Source: Vitrella brassicaformis (lineage: Eukaryota; Sar; Vitrellaceae). From it: a stretch of 64,000 nucleotides of DNA. The position numbers and the translations under genes are program-made. Positions 1 to 8,513 of the stretch are shown here, in pieces. How positions within the stretch are numbered: the stretch's first letter is position 1; each line of letters opens with the position of its first letter. Under the pieces are notes generated by a model. That model searched no databases and was not told where the DNA came from. It was given only the letters and a program-made list of their open reading frames with translations. The stretch lies in assembly GCA_001179505.1 (NCBI GenBank), contig CDMY01000348.1:1-64000 (forward strand), written 5' to 3'.

Positions 1-404
1 TCTTATCAGCCATCACCGAAGTGAGATCTGTGTTGACCACCCTTCATGATGCCATACATGGACAGAAACAACTTGGACTGACTGGCCAGTCCATCGGTCT
101 TATTAAAGTAAAAGCACTCTTACTCTGGGACTTACCGCCCAGCAGATCCTCTATTCAGCTAACTACAGGAAAGGTCCTCACCGGCCTTTTCGCACACGGC
201 TGCTGGCCACGGATCGACGGCCAGTGCTCATCGTTGCTTCTTCTGCTCACGTTAGCACCCATTTCCTCGTCAACTCATCTATTTTCGAGCTCCGAGCTAG
301 GACATTTCGTGAAACTGCTCGTCGAAACCCTGAAGCCCAAACCCGTGCTTCGCTCAACAAAAACTTCAAACAAAACAGATAAACAGGAGGTGCATTCAGC
401 CTTC

Positions 405-890
405 GCCAGTCAGATAGTCGCCGAGGGTCGCAGCTGACCGTTCCGTTCTTTTTCGCCCTCAATCGTTGTGCTGGTTGGTGCTCCTGATGGGATGACTGCC
501 AAGGTGAGGAAAAGAACAGACTCGCGGCTGCCAGAGGGCATGCATGGCATGCACGTCCCGATGCATTGATGTGCTTATCGCCTGTTATTCACTGCATGCT
601 TTAGGGACGCTCTGTGACGAAGCGCCGTGGTCGTGGGAGGACTGGTCGTGGGAGGACTGGTCGTGGGAGGACGGCAGCGGTGTGGCGCAAAGTGAGGTAC
701 GCCCGGCCAAAACACCAGCTGTCAGGAAGAGAAGCGTGCCCATCGATGGGCTCACATGGCGGCTGTTCCTTTCGTTGTCTTCAGCACCAAGTCTTTGTCC
801 GAGGTCTCCACCAGGGACGATGCGTCGGCCAACCTCTCGCCCGACAGCACACCCACCGGTGCGCATAACACACCCAGCAGAAAGACGAAG
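405..890 (+). repeat. Left copy of a diverged inverted duplication
   Basis: This segment reads forward here and reappears on the opposite strand at about 2765-3205. By eye, long stretches match: the start of the alignable block (dinucleotide context GATAGTCGCCGAGGGT), a block around ATGACTGCCAAGGTGAG, and a block ending near the ACCCACCGGTGCGCA motif. Identity in the best parts looks like 80-90%, with indels. This copy alone carries a 15-bp tandem repeat at 630-672. The frame that is open in the right copy is shifted here, so at least one copy is not coding. It could be a diverged inverted transposon-like repeat or a segmental duplication; no transposase gene is visible between the arms. Confidence 0.75.
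630..672 (+). repeat. 15-bp tandem repeat, about three units
   Basis: The unit GTCGTGGGAGGACTG occurs about 2.9 times in a row. It is present only in the left copy of the inverted duplication; the right copy has unrelated sequence at this place, so it arose after the copies separated. Confidence 0.85.
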
Positions 891-898
891 GCATTCAT
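752..898 (-). CDS. Short signal-peptide-like reading frame (doubtful)
   Basis: The minus strand encodes 48 residues beginning MNAFVFLLGVLCAPVGVLSG, which looks like a cleavable signal peptide with a hydrophobic core, followed by a short polar tail and a stop. The tail and stop are preserved in the right duplicate (around 2765-2881, plus strand), where the hydrophobic start is degraded and has no obvious ATG. It may be a first exon of a secreted protein, a tiny secreted peptide, or chance. No family is recognised. Confidence 0.2.
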   Translation of the reverse strand: MNAFVFLLGVLCAPVGVLSGERLADASSLVETSDKDLVLKTTKGTAAM

Positions 899-1139
899 GT
901 GATTGTGAGAGTGAGATATCTGAGTGTGTGCGGATCTGTAGGTATGTGCATCAGGCAGGGCACTGCTGCTGGCGGGTTCCCGTTGCTGGAAAGGGCGGAC
1001 GCTGCCAATGACACCAATGAGAAGGTGAGCGTGACACTCCAGAAAGATATCAGCCACATCATGCCTGCCTGCTTTTTTCGGCGTTGTGTTCGTGCAGCAG
1101 ACGCGCCGTCCGCCCCGCTGACTGGTGCAATACCCGAAA

Positions 1140-1552
1140 ATGGTGCCCTTTGAGGCCTTCTATCGTGCTTCCAAGACCACCATCGGGCTGGGAGGGGCGT
1201 GCATCGACGAGGGGACCCTGGTGTACGGGACGCACCTGGCCTGCAGGGGCCATGTGGTCATCGGGTGGATCATCGACGGCCTTCTCGATGTGGCCGGCGG
1301 TGGGCTGGAGAGGGTCAACCTGTCCCCATGCAGCGATACTCGAGGCCGCCGAGTACGCCGAGTATCATCGGCGGCCTCGAGTATCGCTGCATGGGATACC
1401 TTCCCATCATGATCGGCACCGCTATGACCCACGAGTATCGCGAGACAAGACTGCTGCCCTTCGCCTCTGTGGGCATCGCGGCGGTGCCCGACAAGTACGG
1501 CGACGGGCTGATGGAGGCGATCCTGCGGGGGGCGGCGAGCAAGGCCACCTGA
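1140..1552 (+). pseudogene. Coding-like segment broken by a palindrome
   Basis: An ATG at 1140 opens a protein-like frame (start MVPFEAFYRASKTTIGLGGA) that runs to about 1320. Immediately after comes the 28-bp-arm palindrome at 1325-1395. Past it, the protein-like reading resumes in another frame (EYRCMGYLPIMIGTAMTHEY) and continues to a stop at 1552. The simplest reading is one ancestral frame of about 120 residues disrupted by a fold-back insertion; an intron covering the palindrome is a less likely alternative because no convincing GT-AG pair brackets it. A possible acceptor lies at about 1100. The family is not recognised. Confidence 0.3.
1325..1395. repeat. Perfect 28-bp-arm palindrome with 15-nt loop
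   Basis: The arm at 1325-1352 (starting CCCATGCAGCGATACTCG) is the exact reverse complement of 1368-1395, and the 15-base loop itself contains a partial echo of the arm (GAGTA/GAGTAT). As RNA or single-stranded DNA this would form a very stable hairpin. Its position inside a coding-like segment suggests a template-switch or fold-back mutation rather than a designed element. Confidence 0.95.
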
Positions 1553-2764
1553 CAAGAGTGAAGACAGACCAACACACGGGGACTGGGGGGATGGATGGAT
1601 GGCCTGTGCTGTGTAAGGGGCTGCACGTTCAATTGACCGACCCGACTGTGTTGTGCTTGGGCTGGCTGCTGGATGGATGCCGCATGGAATGTCAGACAAG
1701 GATGGTCTGAGCGAGGCTTTTTCTTCGTCAGCAAGCGAGGCTCTCACTACCACGCATAAGCGCACCGAACACAAAGAGCACACCTTGCTGTATCTTTTCT
1801 ACCTTGGCCCTTCTTGCCTCGCCTGCATGTCAAGCTGCATGTCGTATGCTATATCAACTACCTCTGTGTGTCTGCAGTAGGATCGGTTTGTCCCGTCTGG
1901 CCGTCTGCTGTGCTGTTGTCCTGCGATATCGAGCATCGCATTTAATGGCGTTTGTCTCTGCCTTCTCTCCTCAAGCATGGGTACACGAGGAGGGCAGAAT
2001 TAATCAACTAGGTGGGCTGCCTTTTCGGCCGCCCCGTCGTTCATGTCTGGCTGTGCGTACCGCTGGCTGCGTGGCTGGCTGGCTGGCTGGAAGTCATGTC
2101 ATCATACGTAAGAGACAGGATACCCACGCGCTCATGGATGCAATGTGAATCTGTGCATGTCGGCCAGAATTGCGAATGTCGTGACAGTGAGTGAGTGCTT
2201 GAGCAGGTCGTCGACTTCTTGTGAGGGGTATGTAGAGCGGTAGAGAGAGGGACCCTGTGTGAGGTAGAGAGAGGGGACGGGACCTTCGCGAAGGCGACTG
2301 TGTGTGTAGCTGGGAGAGAGAGAGGGAATGGTTCGACTCATCTTCTGTGTCGATTAGCTAGCTGGCCAGACCGTTTGACGACTTTCTTTTTCGTCTGTGT
2401 GTGACTGATTGGTCCACATATTCTGAAGTGGAGATGGCCATTGCAAGGTCAACGAAGTCCAAGTCATTGGAATATAAAATGTAGGCAGCCATCCCATCAT
2501 CCATCGCTGACTGACTGACCCCCGTCAAAATCGATACACGCTCACTGTCTACAACATCGCTGTGCTGCGACAGGTGGCCACCTGCAGCAGATAGGCAGAC
2601 ACACAGAGAAATAAGAAGACACCACACACATACAGAGAGGGACAGAGACAGAGCGAGAGGGAGACAGGTAGAGATAGCCACATGGTTTCTCCTCGGTCCA
2701 CCTTGTTGGATGAGTGTACCCACCCACCGGGCATCTAGGTTTTGGGCCGCCGCTTCGTCCGCTG
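1553..2764. other. Gene-poor spacer between inverted repeat copies
   Basis: I see no supported gene here. The stretch has short simple repeats (GGATGGATGG near 1590, GGCTGGCTGGCTGG near 2075, purine-rich GAGAGAGGGA tracts at 2240-2330 and 2630-2665) and only short open frames with no consistent exon structure. Confidence 0.5.
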
Positions 2765-3205
2765 CGTGTGTTGTGCGCACCGGTGGGTGTGCTGTCGGGC
2801 GTCAGGTTGGGCGACCACTTGTCCCTGGTGGAGGCCGCGGACAAAGTGCTGAAGACAAAGAAAGAAACAGCCGCCATGTGAGCCCATCGATGGGCACGCT
2901 TCTCCTCCTGACAGTGCTCTGGCTCAGCCAAGGGCTCAGCATGGGCGTACCTCACTTTGCGCCACACCATCTTTGAGCTGTACGTCCATGGCCCTTGGTG
3001 ACAGTACGTCCCTGAAGCATGCAGTGCATAACACGCGATAGGCACATCAATGCATCGGGACGCGCATGCCATGGATGCCTTCTGCCAGCCGCGAGTCCGT
3101 CTTCTCCTCACCTTGGCAGTCATCCCACCAGCCAGCGGCATCCCGTCAATACAATTAGGGCGAAACAGAAGAGAACGGTCAACCCTCGGCGACTATCTGG
3201 CCGCT
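2765..3205 (-). repeat. Right copy of the inverted duplication
   Basis: This is the reverse-complement partner of 405-890. On the minus strand a longer frame stays open through this copy (WRKVRYAHAEPLAEPEHCQE then a segment ending TPTGAHNTR), whereas the left copy is frame-shifted within the same stretch. The last exon of the neighbouring minus-strand gene (ending at 3120) runs into it, so the duplication probably carried away or supplied that gene's 3' end. Confidence 0.75.
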
Positions 3206-4465
3206 TCGGACACTCGTGGTGGAAGTTTTTCAAACCGCAGAACTTGCATGTGATCATGCACGGGTTGGGGCAGTTCCTGAGGCGGTTGGGCTTCTTGGGG
3301 GCCGGGGGCTTGCGGGAGGGCGGCGGGAGGCCGCTGTTGGTCTGCGATATGGTGGAGGGCTCTTGGTCTTTGGGTTTGCGACGCGAACGCCTCGAGGGCT
3401 GCAGGGCTCTGCCATCGTTGAGCGTGAAATCATTCAACTCTGTACGTGTCCACGCACACGAGCAATCAGCCATGGGTATAAGGTGCTTCTCTTTGGTATG
3501 AGCGTGTCTCTTCGCTGACCATTCTCCACAGATGAGAGTTTGCGCTTCTGGCCACGGCCGCCGCTCTTTTTGTTTTTCCTGTCAGCGCCCGGCACCCACT
3601 CCTCTTCGCCATCCCTCTCAACATTCACAGGACCTGCACACGCATGACACACATGATGCAGTCACTGAGTGAAGGTTTCCTGCGCGTTGCCCTCCACTGG
3701 GTACATGTACCGCTCTTGTTTGAGTGGTTCTTCCGGGCCTTTCGCTTCAGCCCGGTGGCCTCCGTGGCGGCCACCCCTTGAGTAAGCTGAGGGACGGCCA
3801 CCTGCACCAGATCGCCGAAAAGAGATGCTGTGTTGATGGACAGCAGCCGTGTCAGAATGTCGCAGAGGACCCCAGTTTGGGTGAAAGTGGTAGAGTGGGC
3901 GTTGACAAGGGCCTCGAGCTGCGAGTAACTGCCGACGTACCCGGCAATGAGAGGCACTGCTTCCTCAGGAACATCTGATGCGCGGATGGGATGCGTACTC
4001 GGAGGGGGCTGGTAGTCAGCTATTGCTGTGCTGCTGGCCCCGGGCAGGCGGCGTTGGGCTTGGTGACGCCGGACGGCTGCCTGCACTCGAACAGCCGCCC
4101 TCTGTTGCGCTTCTCGAAGTGTGCGGCGTCGGGCGTGGGACAGGACGCCTTGTGGCCATTGTGGGAGGTGCTGGGGCGTGAAGGGCGCGGCACAGCATAG
4201 CACCCAGCAGATGGGTGAGTGGTTTGGCCAGATCAAGGCTCACCATTCCATAGCTGTGCGACCGTGACGGTGTGACTAGTACGGTGATCTGAGGCTCTGA
4301 GCGAAGCGAAAGCAAGGCTAAAAAGGATACGTGGAAAAAGTGTCTCGTGAATCGCGATTTCTCGCCGCTGGGCCCCTCGACGTTGGCCCCTCGCACCGTT
4401 ATAGCGTCTGGCAGCGACTTTTTGGGTGGTGGCTCGCACATGACATTCTGGCTGGACAGATTCAT
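3120..4465 (-). CDS. Unrecognised protein with IQ-like motif and Cys cluster
   Basis: Four exons join in frame: 4465-4244, 4170-3711, 3633-3520 and 3439-3120, with GT-AG introns of 73, 77 and 80 bp, giving 371 residues. The start is the first ATG of the open frame. Residues 75-110 are basic and include AAVRVQAAVRRHQAQRR, an IQ-like (calmodulin-binding) helix. A helical middle (VPEEAVPLIAGYVGSYSQLE onward) follows, then a Lys/Arg/Pro-rich tail with CPNPCMITCKFCGLKNFHHEC, a Cys/His cluster resembling a zinc knuckle. The C-terminal ~40 residues are encoded within the inverted repeat and turn hydrophobic, so the original end may have been replaced. The family is not recognised; splice phases (0, 1, 1) support the model. 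Confidence 0.55.
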
Positions 4466-4640
4466 GTGATGTGCGATGAATAAGGTAGATGCCTGTAGGC
4501 CTGCCTGTACTCGTGGCTGGATGGGGATGTGCACGGCCGACTTGATGGATGCATGGGTGGCTTCATCGTGCACGCACACTCTTGACGCCACGCACGGCAC
4601 GCACACGAAATGCTGTCAACATACACACGAGCACAACATC

Positions 4641-4662
4641 TCTGTCTGTCTGTCTGTCTGTC
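4641..4662 (+). repeat. (TGTC)n microsatellite
   Basis: About five TGTC units. The same tetranucleotide recurs in introns and intergenic spaces throughout the window (for example 8046-8065, 23762-23785, 29384-29398, 47641-47660, 48708-48722). Confidence 0.9.
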
Positions 4663-4872
4663 TGTGCTTGGGCTCGCCGAGTGGCTCGGCAGCTACAGCC
4701 CTCACACTTCGATCTGCCCACCGTGTGTGTGCCTTGCCTTGTACTTGCCCATCTCCCCTCTGCTGCTGTCTGTCCTCTCCTCTCAGCCACTGAGGGAGAG
4801 GGAGCGAGAGGAGAGGAAGAGGCCAGACAGTAGGAGGGAACGAAGGATCGAGGCAGACAGAGGCAGCAAGGC

Positions 4873-4909
4873 AGGCAGACAGACAGACATACAGACAGAC
4901 AGACAGACG
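4873..4909 (+). repeat. (GACA)n microsatellite
   Basis: About eight GACA units with one interruption; it is the complement of the TGTC tract 230 bp upstream, so the two could pair as an inverted repeat. Confidence 0.9.
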
Positions 4910-5261
4910 AGTGAGTCAGCCATCAATCAGGCAGAGGTATACCATCCATCCATCCAGCACCACCACACACAGCAGTAGTGTGGGGCGTACTCGTTCCCTC
5001 TCTCTGCTATCGTTCATTCCCATACCTACCCAGTCAGTCGCCCCCCCACCCCCACACAAACACACACACACACACATGCATCCCATGCAGCCCCGTCAGC
5101 TATCCCCACCCACTGCCCGCCTGCTACAAAGGAATCCACCAAGATAGCCAGCCTGACGAACAATCACCATCACACACACACACACACACACACAGAGCAG
5201 ACATGCACATGGTCACACAATTGCACCGCCCTTCAGGTGAATGAGTGTCACTCCCTCACCA

Positions 5262-7482
5262 TCAGGCATGGGAAGGTGCTGTCATTTCCAACAGTGTATT
5301 GCCCCACGCCTGGGTGACGCTTGTGATGGTCAAGGCACCGATGTTGGCGCCGTCAGGGAGGGAGGCGGTGATGGAATCATGCTGCTCAGCCGACACGCCG
5401 TAGACCTTCAGCTGTACGCGCCGCAGTCCCCTGACGCGGCGGATCAGCGCTGAGAGGCGGGTGCGGACGAAGCGGCCGGCATCCTCCACATCAGCATACA
5501 CTGAAGGTGACGGAAACACACACAAGGCAGGCAGAAATGAGGATGGAAGGACGGACACGGACGCTTCCCCTCCCTCTCGGCGTACTTGTCATGGTCATGA
5601 AAGGAAGTTCCCTGATCTTCGGCAACCTGTCGCCCGCCCCCCCCAGCAGCTGGCCGACACGGAACTCCGTCCGCACCACCCCCACCTCCCTGTCCCTCCC
5701 TAGCGCCATCAACACGCCCACCTTCTCCCCCTCATCAGGCAACCACGCGTCAATCGTCACCGACTCCACCTGCTTGCCGATGGGCATCTTGTCGGCCAGC
5801 AGCCGGCCAGCTGCACCGCCCAATTCACTGAAGACACTCAGCTCTCGGGCATTTGGGAATGGCTGCATGTGGGTGATGATGGATGGATGGGGCGATGGGG
5901 TGTCGTCCGGGGGATCGAAGCCGTAGGCATCCTTGACGACCACCTCCGTGGCCTCGTCAAATGAGAGGCTGGATACGATGCCGATGGCCGATTGGCTGGG
6001 GTTGTGTGCGGGTCGGTGAGGCCCTCCTGAGTGAAGACGTACTGCACCGTGTATGCCCGCGAGGCCAGCTGCTGCATCATGGTCTTGAATGAGGCTGAGG
6101 GGCGGGGTGGAAAGTCGCTGTCGTAGAATGTGTCGAGGTCAAACTCGGATTCGGAAGGACCATGGGTGGGGAAGGAGAGTTGGGCGTCCGGTTGGCAGCA
6201 CTTCAGGATCAGCCGGTCCAGGGCAAGCAGCACGGGCAAGGTGCGGCGGCCGACGCGGTAGTCGTCAGCAAATTCCACCTGTAGCTGCTTGAGCGTACGC
6301 CGGCAGCCACGGGCAACGAGCGCTTCCTGAATACAACAACACACACATACAGGAAGGACATCATCAGCCAACCCACACAAGCTGCCGTGTGCGCTAGTTG
6401 TCACCTGAAGCTGGTCGACGCCCACCGGACTGTCTTCTACCACCACGACGGTGCCGATGCTCTCCAGCTGTGCGAGTGGCCCTCCCTGCTGCCCAGCAGG
6501 TGCCGCAGGGATGCCCTTGAACACACCCGCCCACCCCCCACTGTCAAATCCGCCGCCCACCCGCTGCAGGGAGCGGGACGAACTGATGAGTCGGCCCAGT
6601 CTGTCAGGGCGCCACTGCTCCTGCTGCACGATGGCGAGTGAGGGCAGCCGCCAGCCCCGATCGGTTAACTCCCAATGTTTGTTGCCCCTCAGACCCTCAA
6701 TGGTCGTGAGTGCGTCCAGGGTCGGGGGCGGGTCGAGAGGAGGGGGGAAGGGTGGATGAGTGAGTGGTGCATGAGTCCTTGTGACGGGCTGTCTCGCTGT
6801 GCCGGTCAGCCGAACCCCTTGTTGGAAGGTGATGGTCTCCAGGGTCCCTCCTTTCATGTTGGCTGCAGCACGTCGGCCGGCAATGTGGCCCTCCACCATG
6901 GCCACAAACACGTCCAGACACCACCGAGCAGCGCCGAACGGATAGCGGACGGTGACTGACATGAGGCGGGTGAGTCGGGCGGCCAGCTGGGTGACGAATT
7001 CGAGATGGACGTGCTGCCAAAACGACCGTTCCTCCTTGGTTGCTGAGCTGATGGTGACGTCCGAGAGGTCCGGTGCCGCCTGCTGCCAGATGGACTTGGA
7101 CAGCTGCACCATCAGGTGGAGGGGGAGGAAGGCCATCATGTAGCTGAGAACGCCCTCCTGCAACACAAACAACCACACAGCACACGGGACGGCAAGAGAA
7201 GTCCAGCAGTGCACACATGGCCCTCAGCGCGCCAGTGCCACGCACCGTGTCAGTGATTTGTCGGGGAAGGAGGCGCTCCCTCTCTTGCCGCCGCCGCTGC
7301 CGCTCATCACTCGCAACACCACTACCGCCACCAACACTACCACCAGATGCAGCAGCAGCTGCCGGCGCGTCACCCTGCACCCATACACCCAACACACAAA
7401 CACAGCCAGCACCCCTCTGGTGAAATGCGCCATCCATTGCAAGCGGTGCTGCCATGCGCCTCACCTGTCTACCCTCCTCCAT
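5262..7482 (-). CDS. Unrecognised six-exon protein
   Basis: Six exons join in frame: 7482-7465, 7374-7246, 7157-6405, 6326-6043, 5995-5586 and 5500-5262; total 1833 nt, 610 residues. The first exon codes only MEEGRQ. Exon 2 is Ala/Gly/Ser-rich. Exon 3 starts EGVLSYMMAFLPLHLMVQL, an F-box-like helical opening, and continues with hydrophobic helices (FVTQLAARLTRLMSVTVRYP). Later exons give alternating beta/alpha segments (LRRVQLKVYGVSAEQHDSI) that could be degenerate leucine-rich repeats, as in F-box/LRR proteins. Intron 4 is only 47 bp but is needed to keep the frame. No enzyme motif is seen. The role is unknown; an F-box/LRR-type adaptor is a guess. Confidence 0.6.
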
Positions 7483-8513
7483 TGCTAGATGTAGATTTGC
7501 GCTGCGATGTCCCTCCCTGACGCACAAACACACAGCCCATGGGGGCCGCACTGATGGGAAATTCGCCTTCTCTCTGAATGGCGTACCTCAGGAACGACAG
7601 ACGCGATGATTCTTCTCACAATTGCTCAGAATTTTGCTTAGTCAACCACATCGATTCGGCCAGGTCACCGTGAGGTCGACGAACGAACGAACGAGGCCGG
7701 GGGTTAAGGAACGAACGAGGCCTCCGAAAGTTTAGGGTTTGACCCTAAACCCTAAACCTCCTTTGTAAGGCGGTGTGAGCGGTTTTATTGATATGAGGCC
7801 CTGATGTGGATAGTCACATGCAGCAGTACATAAACCCTGACTGACAGAGAGTGCTCTGTTCTCGATGGTGACTCGATGAAAGAACCCACCCATACATACA
7901 ACGTCTACATGACGTGGATGTCTTCACCATGAAAGAGACACGTGCCACTACCAACCAGCTGACACAAGTGCAGCCAGACATGGCATGGCCCTCATTGGAC
8001 TGCGAGAAGCAGCTCTTAAAACATATGGACACACTCCATCAAGCTGGTCTGTCTGTCTGTCTGTCTCTTTGTGTCAACGAAGGCAAGGCGATCCATCTGA
8101 TTGCAAAAAGGAGGGGAAAATGCGTGTGTGGACACGCTGATAAATAGACTGCGATAGCCGCCGATAGAGTGCGATGTACAAAGATAGATTGCTACGAAAA
8201 TGCTCCTTCCTCTGTAGACATCTCACACACGCCACTAGCCATACATGGCCATTCTTTCCATGGCCTTCCACGACAGCACCTAAAACGTATACAACCACAC
8301 ATCCATCAAGCTGTCTGCCTATAAGCATAGGCCAAGCTGGTCTACATGTATCTGACTGTCTGGCGCCTGATCGACTAACGGCCACGTGCGATGCCATACG
8401 GACACAGGAGGGAAAATCGCGTGTCTAGAGTGCGATAAACCTCTCAGGGAAGAAGTGAGTGGCCACAGAAATGAAGAAAGGTAGAGTCCGATATCGCCGT
8501 GTGTCATTGATCG
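7483..8513. other. Intergenic with telomere units
   Basis: This is the 5' flank of the 5.3-7.5 kb gene and the 3' flank of the AP2 gene. Contents: a motif CACAATTGCTCAG at 7618-7630 also found upstream of the 16.6 kb gene, a repeated GAACGAACGAGGCC (7685-7698 and 7709-7722), telomere units at 7731-7758, and a TGTC tract at 8046-8065. No coding exon is supported. Confidence 0.6.
7731..7758. repeat. Interstitial telomere-type repeat, head-to-head
   Basis: One TTTAGGG unit followed by TT, then GA, then CCCTAAA CCCTAAA CC. The units therefore face each other. TTTAGGG is the telomere repeat of plants and many apicomplexans. It sits internally, with genes on both sides, so it is not a chromosome end; such tracts usually mark old fusion or double-strand-break repair. 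Confidence 0.85.

Larger units (their letters stand above)
4466..5261. other. Intergenic, rich in microsatellites
   Basis: The space lies between the start of the 3.1-4.5 kb gene and the 3' end of the 5.3-7.5 kb gene. It holds TGTC repeats (4641-4662), GACA repeats (4873-4909), CATC repeats (about 4943-4956) and CA repeats (5056-5075, 5172-5193). I see no coding exon with convincing splice sites. Confidence 0.6.

Noticed and set aside
1325-1395. Palindrome as a bacterial-type terminator, attC site or CRISPR repeat
   Set aside because: The DNA is eukaryotic nuclear, no T run follows, and there is only one copy.
2542-3141. Long minus-strand open frame through the right inverted repeat
   Set aside because: It is open by chance over the repeat, ends in low-complexity serine/leucine sequence and lacks splice-consistent neighbours; the left copy is frame-shifted.
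4563-5260. Short open frames rich in CLSVCLSVC or HTHTHTH
   Set aside because: They are translations of TGTC and CA microsatellites.
7731-7758. Chromosome end
   Set aside because: Only three units, in opposing orientation, with genes continuing on both sides.
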